This document shows, piece by piece, positions 34,481 through 45,000 of a stretch of DNA of 64,000 nt. How positions within the stretch are numbered: the stretch's first letter is position 1; the number at the start of each line of letters is the position of its first letter. The stretch spans positions 372,001 to 436,000 of the forward strand of contig JACJYE010000004.1 in assembly GCA_020636255.1 (NCBI GenBank), read 5' to 3'. Under the pieces are notes generated by a model that was not told where the DNA came from, did no database searches, and saw only the letters and a list, made by a program, of their open reading frames with translations. This DNA is from Lewinellaceae bacterium (lineage in GTDB: Bacteria > Bacteroidota > Bacteroidia > Chitinophagales > Saprospiraceae). The position numbers and the translations under genes were made by a program.

Positions 34481-35112
34481 AGCTTTGGCGGCACAATATT
34501 CTTAAAATGCCCGTTCATCTGTACCTTTTTCCTCAGCTTCTCCATCTCCCGGGCCACGGGAAGCAGCTTTTGCAGGTGAGCCTCCATCCAGGCCTGGCGC
34601 TCCCGCTCCCCCGGAATGCATAACATTTCGTACTCCTGCTCCAGGTTGAGGCCTACGTGGTGGCCTATGCTATAGGTGGACAGGCCTTCAAGGCTTATGC
34701 CGGGCTTCTGATGCAGGTGTAACAGTTCGAAGAGTTCACTGACCAGCTCCCGGATACGGGCGCCGGCCGTCGCATCTCCTTCCATATCAAAATGCAGGGG
34801 CTCTACTTCCGCAGCGCTATAAAGTTTTCCCGGCGCCGTGCGGTAGAACTCCCTGATCCTGAACAAACCAGCCCCTTCTGTTTTGATGTCCAACTCACCA
34901 TTGGGATAGCGCTTCTCGACACTCATGAGGCGTACCTCTGTTGCCACTTCCATAACCTTTCCACCAATGTAGGCGGGGATGCCGAAAGTGATGCCCTCTT
35001 CCTCACATTCTTTGACAAGTTGCCGGTAGCGCGGCTCGAATATGTGCAGATTGAGGTGCTCAGCGGGAAAGACGACGAGTTGTAAAGGGAATAGTGGCAA
35101 CAAATTATCCAT
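34477..35112 (-). CDS. LON substrate-binding domain protein
   Basis: 211 residues. The N-terminal LPLFPLQLVVFPAEHLNLHIFEPRYRQLVKEC is the PUA-like LON N-domain, followed by a helical part. There are no AAA+ or protease domains, so it is the free-standing type found widely in Bacteroidota and Proteobacteria. Its function is unknown. Confidence 0.9.
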   Translation of the reverse strand: MDNLLPLFPLQLVVFPAEHLNLHIFEPRYRQLVKECEEEGITFGIPAYIGGKVMEVATEVRLMSVEKRYPNGELDIKTEGAGLFRIREFYRTAPGKLYSAAEVEPLHFDMEGDATAGARIRELVSELFELLHLHQKPGISLEGLSTYSIGHHVGLNLEQEYEMLCIPGERERQAWMEAHLQKLLPVAREMEKLRKKVQMNGHFKNIVPPKL

Positions 35113-35244
35113 AAAGCCCGATTTTTCTTAAATTAAGCTAAAACCCCTATTGATGAAGAATAAAGAAGCTGCTACCTTACAGCCAAATTCCTAACACAGC
35201 CAAGGGAAAGGTGTTGTACACTTCCCCATAATAAATCTAAAACC

Positions 35245-38200
35245 ATGGCCCAAAACAAGTTTTTTTGCTCCCTCCTCTACGCCGTTCTCGCTCTCACTAT
35301 TATCGCTGTCCTCCCTTCCTGCAACAAGGAACGGCATGCCCGGAAAATGCCGGATAGTGTCAGCGCCTACGTTTATGCCTATACTTCCGGCGCTATTTCC
35401 AGGGCCGACCCCATCAGGGTCCGCTTTGCCAGCCTGGCTGCCGATGAAACCGAGATCGGGCAGGAAGCCAAAGGCCGCATCCTCTCTTTCTCGCCGTCCA
35501 TCGAAGGTACCGCTATCTGGGAAGACGGACAAACCCTGCGCTTCGAACCTTCTGAACCCATGGAATCCGGGAAGTCCTTTGTCGCCACTGTCAACCTCAA
35601 GGCACTCTTTCCGGACGTACCTGACGAAGCGGAAAGCTTCGAGTTCGAATTTCGCACCCGGGGGCAATTTTTCGACATCACCGTCGACGGGATTAACGCT
35701 CCGAACCCCAAAGACCTGAGCAAACAGGAGATACAGGGCAGCCTGCTCACCTCTGATATGGCAGAACCCGAACAGGTTGAAAAAGTATTGTCGGCCCGCC
35801 AGAACGGCCGGCAGCTATCCATCCGATGGTCCCACTCCGCCGAGGGCACAGAACACTATTTTAACGTAGAAAATGTGGCCCGCGGCAACGAAGCCTCCAA
35901 GGTGAACCTGAGCTGGGACGGCTCCCCGATAGAAGTGAAATCGAAAGATAAACTGGAAGTGGAAGTGCCCAGCCTCGACGACTTCAAGCTCACCAGCACC
36001 AAAGCCATCCAGGGCCAGGAGTTCTATATCCAGCTCCATTTTTCCGACCCGCTGCTCGAGTCCCAAAACCTCGACGGGCTCATCAGTATCAAAGGGTATG
36101 GCAGTAATTTCCGCTTTCTCATCGACGGCAATACCGTAAGGATGTACCCCTCCTCTCAGATCGTCGGTGAACAAACTATCCAGGTAAGCCCTGGCATACG
36201 GAATGTCAACGACAAAAAGATGCGCCTGGCCAGCGAGTGGTCCATTAGCATCAACGGTTCCATGCCGGAGGTCCGCCTCGTGGGTAAGGGCGTGATCATG
36301 CCCAACTCGGAAGGCCTGATCTTCCCCTTCGAAGCGATCAGCCTCAACGCGGTGGAAGTCGAGGTCTTCAAGATCTATCACAACAACATCCTGCAGTTCC
36401 TGCAAACCAATGAGCTGGACGGAGACTACGACCTGTACCGGGTGGGGCGTATCATCATGCAGAAAAAGGTGCCCCTGGCCGCCCTCAACCCCGCTGCCAA
36501 TGCCGCCCAATGGACGCGGTACGCGCTGGACCTCAGCAGCCTGATCGAAAAGGACGCCGAGGCTATCTACCAGGTCCGCATCGGCTTCCGGCCCGAGTAT
36601 TCGGCCTATTTCTGCAGTGGCAAAAATGGCGAAAATGCACAAACCGTTGCCCTGAAAACCACGGATTACGCCCAGGATGAAGAAGAACCCTCCAGCATCA
36701 TGAACAGCTGGTACGGGATCGATGGCTATTACGACGGTTATTCCTGGGACCAACGGGAAGACCCCTGCTATCCGGCCTACTACAATTCCGACCGCTTCAT
36801 TCAGCGCAACGTCATAGCCTCGAACATCGGCCTCATCGCCAAAGGCGGCGCCGACAACACCTTTTTCGTCAGCGTGGCCGACCTGCGCACCACCAAGCCC
36901 ATCAGTGGGGCGCAGCTGGAATTCTACGATTTCCAACAACAACTCCTGGCCCAGGCCTCTACCGACGAGAAGGGGGTGGCAAACGTACAACTATCCCGCA
37001 CGCCGTTCGTCGTTATTGCCAGACAAGGCAGTGAGCGGGGTTACCTCAGGCTCGAAGATGGCAACTCCCTCTCGATGAGCCGCTTCGACGTCTCTGGCGT
37101 TGTGGCCCAGAAAGGGCTCAAAGGATACCTGTATGCCGATAGGGGCGTATGGAGGCCGGGCGATTCCGTATACCTCAACTTTGTCCTGGAGGACCGCCAG
37201 GGCAAATTACCTCCTAATTACCCCGTCACCTTCGAATTGCTCGACCCGCGCGGGCAGGTGCGCGAAAGGCGTACCGTTGCCGAACAGGCCCGGCATGTCT
37301 ACCCTCTGTACTTCGCGACCCGCGCCGACGACCCTACCGGCTCCTGGATGGCCTATGTCAAAGCAGGCGGCGCCAGCTTTGAAAAGCCCGTCCGCATCGA
37401 AACCGTCAAGCCTAACCGGATCAAGATCGAATTGGATTTTGGGAAAAAATCCCTCAGCGCAGCCGACGAACCGATACGCGCTACCCTGCAGGCCAACTGG
37501 CTGCACGGCGCTCCGGCAAGGAGCCTCGCCGCCAAGGTTGAAGCACAACTGCGAAGCACGGCAACGGCTTTTAAAGGCTACGACAATTTCACCTTCGACG
37601 ACCCCGCCCGGCCTTTCGACTCGGAGCCCGTTACCGTTTTTGAGGGCAAGCTCGACGAAAACGGGCATGCAGCGCTGGATTTCAGGCTTGCCAACAACCA
37701 GCTGATGCCGGGCAAACTATCGGCAACGTTCAGAACGCGCGTATTCGAAAAAGGCGGTGATTTCAGCACCGACAGCTATAACATCTCTTACGACCCCTTC
37801 GAGGCCTATGCCGGTATCCGTATCCCTACCAACAAGTATGGGGAGCAACGCTTTGATGTAAAGGAAAAAGGCCAGGTCAATTTCGTGTCGGTGAGCAAGG
37901 ACGGCCAGCCGCTCAGCAACCGCAAGCTCAGCGTTGGCGTCTACCGCGTGGAATGGCGCTGGTGGTGGGACAACGGTTATGACAACATTTCCCGGTACAA
38001 TACCAGCACCCATTACGACGCCCTGATGAAAAAAGAGGTATCGACCAACGGCAAAGGCGAAGCCAGTTGGGCGTTGTCGGTAGAAGAATGGGGGCGCTAC
38101 CTCGTCCGCGTCTGCGATAACGAAAGCGGCCATTGTTCCGGTAGTTATTTCTACGCGGGTTACCCCTGGTACGGCGACGATCAGGACTCGTACCGCGAAG

Positions 38201-40851
38201 CTGCCGCCATGCTTTCCTTCTCATCTGATAAACCGAAATACCAGGTTGGAGAAACCGTCAAGCTCACCCTTCCTGCCGGAGAGGCAGGACGCGCGCTGGT
38301 CACCCTGGAAAACGGCACCAAGGTGGTGGAATCGTTCTGGATCGATTCCAAACAAGGCGAGAACACCTTTACCTTCAAGGCAAAACCCGAAATGGCGCCC
38401 AACGTATACGCCCATGTGGCCATGATCCAACCCCATGCCCAGGTAAAGAACGACCTGCCTATACGAATGTACGGCGTGATCCCGATCTTGGTGGAAGACC
38501 CTGCAACGAGGCTGCAGCCCAAAGTCAAAATGCCGGATGAGCTCAGGCCAGAGCAAACGTTCACCGTGGAAGTGTCTGAAAAGGACGGCAAACCCATGTC
38601 CTATACCCTGGCCATCGTCGACGAAGGCCTGCTGGGGCTGACCCGTTTCCAAACGCCCAACCCATGGGATGCGTTCTATGCCCGCGAGGCCCTGGGTGTC
38701 CGGACCTGGGACGTTTACGACTACGTGCTGGGTGCTTACGGTGCTGAGCTGGAACGCCTGCTGAGCATCGGTGGCGACGGGGAGATCCGCCGTGGCGCAC
38801 AGGACGACCACGCCAACCGCTTTAAGCCCGTCGTGATAAACCTGGGGCCCTTCGAACTTAAGAAAGGGAAAACAGCAAAACACGAGATCCGAATGCCCAA
38901 CTACGTCGGCGCTGTACGGGCCATGGTGGTCGCCACCGGCGACGCAGCTTATGGCAGTGCCGAAAAAACGGTGCCGGTGCGCCAGCCGCTCATGGTGCTG
39001 GGCACCCTGCCCCGCGTGCTGAGCCCGGGTGAGCAGCTAAAATTGCCGGTCAGCGTTTTTGCTATGGATAAAAAAGTACGCAATGCGACAGTGAGCGTTC
39101 AGGAAAAAGGAGGCCTTGTCAAAATGGCCGGGCCTGCATCACAAAGCCTGCAATTTGACGGCCCTGGCGATCAATTAGTGGAGTTCGACATCGAAGTCAG
39201 CAAAGCTGTCGGCGTAGCCAGGTTTACGATCACGGCGAGCGGCAACGGCGAATCGGCCAGACAGGACATCGAGATACAGGTACGCAACCCCAACCCCTAC
39301 GTAACGGATGTAGACAGTAAAGTGCTGGATACAGGAAAATCGTTCTCCTTCAGCTTCACCCCTCCGGGTATGCAGGGCACTAACGATGCCGTGCTGGAAG
39401 TTTCCAACATCCCCCCCATCAACCTCGGCCAACGGCTGAAATACCTGCTGGGGTACCCCTACGGCTGCCTGGAGCAGACCCTCTCGGGCGGGTTCCCGCA
39501 ATTATACGTCCAGCAGCTGATGGAGCTCGATGAGAGCCAGCAGAAGCGCATACCGGGCAACATCAAGGCCACCATCGAGCGCCTGAAGCAGTTCCAGACC
39601 AGCCAGGGCGGCTTCGCCTACTGGCCCGGAGATGCCGAGCCCAACCACTGGGCGAGCAACTATGCCGGGCACTTCCTGCTGGAAGCCCAGGCACTAGGTT
39701 ATTCCGTGCCACCCGCCCTGCTTGAAAAATGGGTGCAGTTCCAGAAAAAGGTATCCCGAATGTGGGACCCCAAGCAAGCCGAAATGGGCTTCTATTCGCA
39801 AAGCAGCCACGAACTGATGCAAGCCTATCGCCTGTACACCCTCGCCCTGGCAAAACAGCCCGACCTGCCCGCCATGAACCGGCTGCGGGAATACAACGGC
39901 CTGAGCCTGCAGGCCAAATGGCGCCTTGCAGCTGCTTATGCCCTCGCAGGCAAGCCCGAAGTGGCCAAGCAGATCACCAATAACCTGGGAACACAGGTAA
40001 GCGAATACCACGAGCTCAGCTACACCTATGGCTCCGGCTTACGAGACCGCGCTATGATACTGGAGGCCCTCGTACTGCTCGACGAGCGGGAAAAAGCCGG
40101 TGAGCTCGTCCGCTACATCTCCGAAGAGCTGAGCAGCCAGCAATGGTGCAGTACACAGGAGATCGCCTTCAGCCTGCTGGCCGTCGGCAAATACGTGGGT
40201 AAGTCAGGCGTGGGCAACCAGCTGGCCTTCACCTACCAACTACCGGGCGGCAAACAAGTGAATGCGGGGTCCGACAAACCCGTCATGCAGGTAGAGATAC
40301 CACTGAATGGGCTGGGAAGCCAGCAGGTAATGGTGAAAAACAGCAGCAAAGGCACCCTCTTCGCCCGCGTCATCCGCAGGGGCCAGCCATTGGCCGGCGC
40401 AGAAACGGCCAAGGCCGAAGGGCTGAAGATCGAGGTGTCCTACAAAACAATGGAAAATGTACTGCTCGATCCCGGCGCCATCAACCAGGGCAGCGACTTT
40501 ATCGCCGAGGTGCGGGTCACGCATACCGGGCAACGGCCTTTCCCCTACAAAGAACTGGCGCTGAGCCAGATCTTTCCCTCAGGCTGGGAGATCATCAATA
40601 CCCGCATGAGCGATATCGAGGCCTTTAAAACGCAAAGCGTACCGGACTATATCGACATCCGCGACGACCGGGTAAATACCTTTTTCGGCCTGGGTGAACG
40701 CCAAACGGACGTATACCGTGTACAACTGAACGCTGCCTACCAGGGCCGTTTCTACCTGCCGGCCGTCTCCTGCGAGGCCATGTACGACAACACCATCAAC
40801 GCCCGCCTGCCGGGCAAATGGGTGGAGGTGACGGCCCCACGGGAAAGCTGA
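35245..40851 (+). CDS. Alpha-2-macroglobulin family lipoprotein with thioester
   Basis: 1868 residues. Signal ends in VLPSC with the lipidated Cys at 26, so it is membrane-anchored in the periplasm. Many beta-sandwich MG domains run from about 40 to 1350. The thioester motif GCLEQT is present with Cys at 1408, followed by an alpha-helical toroid (residues about 1430-1690) and a terminal receptor-like domain. Bacterial A2Ms trap proteases by a conformational collapse that exposes the thioester, acting as protease inhibitors in the envelope. In E. coli the gene pairs with pbpC (PBP1C), which is absent here. A long hairpin at 40895 follows. Confidence 0.95.
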   Translation: MAQNKFFCSLLYAVLALTIIAVLPSCNKERHARKMPDSVSAYVYAYTSGAISRADPIRVRFASLAADETEIGQEAKGRILSFSPSIEGTAIWEDGQTLRFEPSEPMESGKSFVATVNLKALFPDVPDEAESFEFEFRTRGQFFDITVDGINAPNPKDLSKQEIQGSLLTSDMAEPEQVEKVLSARQNGRQLSIRWSHSAEGTEHYFNVENVARGNEASKVNLSWDGSPIEVKSKDKLEVEVPSLDDFKLTSTKAIQGQEFYIQLHFSDPLLESQNLDGLISIKGYGSNFRFLIDGNTVRMYPSSQIVGEQTIQVSPGIRNVNDKKMRLASEWSISINGSMPEVRLVGKGVIMPNSEGLIFPFEAISLNAVEVEVFKIYHNNILQFLQTNELDGDYDLYRVGRIIMQKKVPLAALNPAANAAQWTRYALDLSSLIEKDAEAIYQVRIGFRPEYSAYFCSGKNGENAQTVALKTTDYAQDEEEPSSIMNSWYGIDGYYDGYSWDQREDPCYPAYYNSDRFIQRNVIASNIGLIAKGGADNTFFVSVADLRTTKPISGAQLEFYDFQQQLLAQASTDEKGVANVQLSRTPFVVIARQGSERGYLRLEDGNSLSMSRFDVSGVVAQKGLKGYLYADRGVWRPGDSVYLNFVLEDRQGKLPPNYPVTFELLDPRGQVRERRTVAEQARHVYPLYFATRADDPTGSWMAYVKAGGASFEKPVRIETVKPNRIKIELDFGKKSLSAADEPIRATLQANWLHGAPARSLAAKVEAQLRSTATAFKGYDNFTFDDPARPFDSEPVTVFEGKLDENGHAALDFRLANNQLMPGKLSATFRTRVFEKGGDFSTDSYNISYDPFEAYAGIRIPTNKYGEQRFDVKEKGQVNFVSVSKDGQPLSNRKLSVGVYRVEWRWWWDNGYDNISRYNTSTHYDALMKKEVSTNGKGEASWALSVEEWGRYLVRVCDNESGHCSGSYFYAGYPWYGDDQDSYREAAAMLSFSSDKPKYQVGETVKLTLPAGEAGRALVTLENGTKVVESFWIDSKQGENTFTFKAKPEMAPNVYAHVAMIQPHAQVKNDLPIRMYGVIPILVEDPATRLQPKVKMPDELRPEQTFTVEVSEKDGKPMSYTLAIVDEGLLGLTRFQTPNPWDAFYAREALGVRTWDVYDYVLGAYGAELERLLSIGGDGEIRRGAQDDHANRFKPVVINLGPFELKKGKTAKHEIRMPNYVGAVRAMVVATGDAAYGSAEKTVPVRQPLMVLGTLPRVLSPGEQLKLPVSVFAMDKKVRNATVSVQEKGGLVKMAGPASQSLQFDGPGDQLVEFDIEVSKAVGVARFTITASGNGESARQDIEIQVRNPNPYVTDVDSKVLDTGKSFSFSFTPPGMQGTNDAVLEVSNIPPINLGQRLKYLLGYPYGCLEQTLSGGFPQLYVQQLMELDESQQKRIPGNIKATIERLKQFQTSQGGFAYWPGDAEPNHWASNYAGHFLLEAQALGYSVPPALLEKWVQFQKKVSRMWDPKQAEMGFYSQSSHELMQAYRLYTLALAKQPDLPAMNRLREYNGLSLQAKWRLAAAYALAGKPEVAKQITNNLGTQVSEYHELSYTYGSGLRDRAMILEALVLLDEREKAGELVRYISEELSSQQWCSTQEIAFSLLAVGKYVGKSGVGNQLAFTYQLPGGKQVNAGSDKPVMQVEIPLNGLGSQQVMVKNSSKGTLFARVIRRGQPLAGAETAKAEGLKIEVSYKTMENVLLDPGAINQGSDFIAEVRVTHTGQRPFPYKELALSQIFPSGWEIINTRMSDIEAFKTQSVPDYIDIRDDRVNTFFGLGERQTDVYRVQLNAAYQGRFYLPAVSCEAMYDNTINARLPGKWVEVTAPRES

Positions 40852-40894
40852 CCCGCGCCTCCGGCCTTCCGGCCGGAGAAATGTCCCCCGCCCA

Positions 40895-40946
40895 TATCCA
40901 GGAAGTGGCTGTCTTTCGTTTTCTACAGGCAGCCACTTCCTGGATA
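40895..40946. repeat. Perfect 17-bp inverted repeat with 18-base loop
   Basis: TATCCAGGAAGTGGCTG (40895-40911) and CAGCCACTTCCTGGATA (40930-40946) are exact complements. It lies between two rightward genes. There is no T-run after it, so it is not a standard terminator. The loop TCTTTCGTTTTCTACAGG has some likeness to that of the 6047 hairpin (both contain GTTTT followed by CTRYA and AGG). Confidence 0.85.
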
Positions 40947-41012
40947 CCCACACATGCCATCAGGGATCCCAAGGATTTTTTTAGTAATATTGCCTCAAAA
41001 TCAGAATATCCG

Positions 41013-42017
41013 ATGAGATCCCTGGCGATTACTTTTTTACTGCTGTTCTCCCTCACCTTACTCTCCGCCCAGCAAAGCATCCGCGTTGCCTTTTACAATG
41101 TCGAAAACCTCTTTGACCTGGAAGACGACCCGAAAACGCTGGACGAGGACTTCACCCCTACCGGAAAACAGCAGTGGACGGCAGAGCGCTATCAGAAAAA
41201 GCTGGGCCAGCTGGCCAAGGTACTGGAAGAGATGGGCAGCCCGGTGCTTGTAGGGCTTGCGGAAGTGGAGAATGGTAAAGTGCTGGAAGCGCTGGCGGCT
41301 ACCGGCCCGCTTCGGGAAAGCAAGTACGGCATCGCCCATTTCGACTCCCCCGACCTGCGGGGCATCGATGTGGCGCTGCTTTATCAGAAAAAATCATTCA
41401 AAGTTCTGGAACAGGATTTCATCCGCATCGATTTTCCGCCTGAGGACGGCGAGGCCTACACCAGCCGGGATATCCTGCATGTTAAAGGCAAGCTCAAGAG
41501 CTCCGGCGATGTACTCGACATCTTCGTCAACCACTGGCCCTCCCGCCGTGGCGGGCTGGAGGCCAGCGAACCCCGCCGACTGCTGGTGGCCTCAAAGCTG
41601 AAAGCCAAAGTGGACGAGCTGTTCGCCGCCGATTCTCTGGCCAATATCCTCATCATGGGCGACTTCAACGACGAGCCGGAGAATAAGAGCGTTCGGATGG
41701 TGCTGGGCGCCCAGCCACTCGAAAGCAGCATGGCCCCCAGGTCATTGTACAACTGCTTCTCCGTTTATCAGGGGAAAAAACTGGGCTCTTACAACTACCG
41801 GGGCGATTGGAACATGCTGGACCAGATCATTGTATCCACGAACCTGGCCCAGGGCGGAAAAAAGCTCCACGTCAGCACCCCCGCTATCTTCGGGCCGGAA
41901 TGGCTCTTTTACAAGGACAGCCGCAACGGCCCTACGCCCAACCGGACCTACGGCGGCCCCAACTACTACGGTGGTTACAGCGACCACCTGCCGGTATTTG
42001 TCGACCTCGTTTATTGA
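41013..42017 (+). CDS. Endonuclease/exonuclease/phosphatase family protein, exported
   Basis: About 334 residues from the ATG at 41013, which opens a signal peptide (MRSLAITFLLLFSLTLLSAQ). The EEP fold is supported by VAFYNVENLFDLEDDP (metal site E), GLAEVENGKVL, VNHWPSRRGG, ILIMGDFNDEPEN and the terminal YSDHLPVFVDL with catalytic Asp and His. Substrates in the family range from DNA to phospholipids and phosphoinositides. Periplasmic or secreted nuclease or phosphatase is the likely role. Confidence 0.9.
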   Translation: MRSLAITFLLLFSLTLLSAQQSIRVAFYNVENLFDLEDDPKTLDEDFTPTGKQQWTAERYQKKLGQLAKVLEEMGSPVLVGLAEVENGKVLEALAATGPLRESKYGIAHFDSPDLRGIDVALLYQKKSFKVLEQDFIRIDFPPEDGEAYTSRDILHVKGKLKSSGDVLDIFVNHWPSRRGGLEASEPRRLLVASKLKAKVDELFAADSLANILIMGDFNDEPENKSVRMVLGAQPLESSMAPRSLYNCFSVYQGKKLGSYNYRGDWNMLDQIIVSTNLAQGGKKLHVSTPAIFGPEWLFYKDSRNGPTPNRTYGGPNYYGGYSDHLPVFVDLVY

Positions 42018-42052
42018 GCCCTGCTGTACCGCATTCAGCAATAACGTTCAAC

Positions 42053-45000
42053 TCAATTTTTCATCTTCTTCGCCGCCCGCCTGAAGCTATCGAGGAATTC
42101 GCCGAAGTTATCAAACTCGCGGCGGAAACTCAGGCCCGTGCCCACCTCCAGGCGGCTGCCACCGCCGATATCGGGCTCCAGCCGTTGATACACGCGCAGT
42201 TTCATGGTGCGGTCCTGGTTAAGTACGTATTCGATGACCAGGTCATTTCCTACGAAGGTACCGCTACTGCCGGGTGCAGCCCGGGCGCTGTTGCCGATAT
42301 CCACATTGCCCCCAACGAGGATGGTGAGGCGGTCGTTGAAGAACTCCTGGCGGAGCTGCACCTGGAACTCATCGCCCCCGCTGATGTCCTGCCCTTCACC
42401 CAGGTCGGCCGACTGGTACTGGTTATAGGCGATGTCGAGGTCGATGCCGGAAAAAGCGGAGCCGTCGGAGAAGAATTCAGAGAAGAGCTCCGTCAGCAGC
42501 ATGGACAGCTGGTTAGAAACGAACTCGCTGACGGTATTGTAAAAGATCTTGCTTCCCTGGATCGCGAGGTCGGACGGCAGGAACTGCCCGACGACGATTA
42601 GGCCGAAGACCTGCCGGTTGAGCTCGTTGGGGTCTTGTTTCAGCACTCTGAGCTTGCTGTCGGTATAGGTTTTTAGCTGCCCCGTCAATTGCGGGAATTC
42701 GATATCGAAGTTGATCACCGGCGACAGCAGATCGCCCCGCAGTTCCATCGTCAGGTCGATCTTGGTTGCTTTGCTGGCGTCGTTCTTGATATCGGACGGC
42801 ACATCCACCAGGTACTCCTGGATAAAGTTGGCAACGGAAGTGGAGAGGTCCTTGTACTCCGCTTCCAGGCGGATCTTAGCGCCGAAGGGGTCGCCCGACC
42901 AGCTGATCACGCCGCCCTGTTTGATGGCAAAATCCTTGTTGACGACATTATAAAGGGTGAACAGGTAGTCGCCCCGTTCGATGATGTAATCGCCGTACAT
43001 CTGGAAGGCTCCATTCCGGGGCACGAGTATACGGATGTTGCCCCGCCCCTGCCCTTTGATCACATCGCCGGCCTGTTCATCAAAAACGATCTCACCCTGA
43101 GCTTCTTCCGTAATGATGAGGTCCATTTCCAGGTTGATGCCCGTTGCTTCCTGCCTGCGTTCTACATCCTCCTCATTGGTAGGTTTGGAGCGCTGACGGA
43201 AATTGATATAGCTAAGTTCGGAGGCATCTGAACCGTAGCTGACGGGAATGACCAGGCGGGTCCCCTCTCCCACCGTCGCATTGACGTAGATGTCGATCTT
43301 GTTCAGTGGCCCGTTAAACAGCACGTCACCCTGGCCCAGGGCGTGGCCGTAGAAGAGTTCGTTATCGCCTTTTTCCGTATCCAGCGCCAGAAAACGGTTC
43401 GTTTCCAGTCGGGCGTTAATGGCAAGATCCTTGAGTTTCTGGTGGGTAATACCGCCGAAAAGTTTAGCCTTGTTGCCATATTTATCTTTTACGTCCGTAT
43501 CCGAAGCATCGAAGAGGTAGTGGTCATCCATTCGCACCAGGGCCTGGTCAAAAGTATAACGCGTCTTCAGGAAATCGACCGTAGTACCGCCGTTCCGCAC
43601 CGTAAGAAAACCTGCCAGATGAGGCTTGCCTGGTAGGCCGTTGATGCGGATATTTCCGCCTACGGCTCCTACTGTATTGGACACACTACTGCCTATCCAG
43701 TACTCCGCAATAGAGAGTGGAAAACCGGAAATGGAAGCGTTGATGTTAAAATAATTGGCGGCCATTTCTTCTGATGGCTTCGTGCCCTCATCCAGGGCCA
43801 CAGGGTTGAAAGACCCTTCCACCAAAAGCTGTGAGGTATCCTTGGTGATGGACAGGTAGCCGTAAAACGGGCTTTTCGGGTTATCGGCATTCGCATCGAG
43901 CCGCAGGGCGCCCCAGTCGTCATCATTGACCCGAAAAGTGTCGGCCAGTACGGTTGCCTGTATGTTTTTCATCTCAAAGATATCCCCCACTTCGGCCACT
44001 ACCGTAAAGCGGCCGCCGAAGTCCAGGGCCTCGTAGTCCCATATCTCGTCGATGAAGTTGAAGTCAAAATTATTCAGGCTGAGCCTGAGCCCCCGCTTAC
44101 CTACGCCTTCCAGGCGGATCTCCTTATCGGCACTGGTCAGCAAAAAATTCCTGGTGTCGATCGATCCCTTGCGGAAGGTGATATAGTTGCGGTCGTTGAT
44201 CAACCAGGGCCTGTTGAGGATCACGAGGTTAGACTGGCTGAATTCCACCCGGTAGTTCAGGCTGTCGGGCATGTAGACCTGGGCATTCAGATTGAGTTTG
44301 TCCAGATCGAAGATCGACTGGCCTTCCGACTGGTAATTGAGGCCGAGCTCGAAAGTATCGCGTTTGAGGATACCCAGGACCGTCACTTTGGAAAAATGGG
44401 TTTTGTCGTTCAGCACAGGCTCCAGGATGATGAAGTCCACTTTACCGGCCGACTGCTCGAGGCGGGCATCGACGCCTACGTCATTGAGCGCAATTTTACC
44501 GTACTTAAACTGCGGCAGGTACATGGATACGAGGATCGAATCCCGGATATTGTCAAAATAGCCTTCCAGCACTCCTTCCTTGATCGGCCCCAGGTTGCTG
44601 TCGGCCATTGCCAGCAGGTTTTTGGTATCATATATCCTGGCATCGTATCTGAAGGCATAATTACCTGCCGGTTTTTCCGGCGCTTTCATGCCCAGGCGTT
44701 TAAAAAACTCAGGGTAATTGCGCTCCAGGTACTGAATAAAGGCCGCCGGCACCTGTTCGATGTCGAAAACACCTTCGAGCGATGCATCGGCAACATCTGA
44801 ATTCACGGTAAACAATTTTCTCCGGGGCCCGATGAACTGCGACCGGAACGCGACGGAATCGATGAAGGCCTTGCCCAGCCGGCTGTGGAGTATCGTGAGG
44901 TTCCTTACCCGGCCTTCACCTTCCATATCGGAAAGCCTGCTATTCTTCAGATTCAGGGTAATGTCTCCCGAAAGAAGGATGCCCTGGCTGGAGAGGTTAA

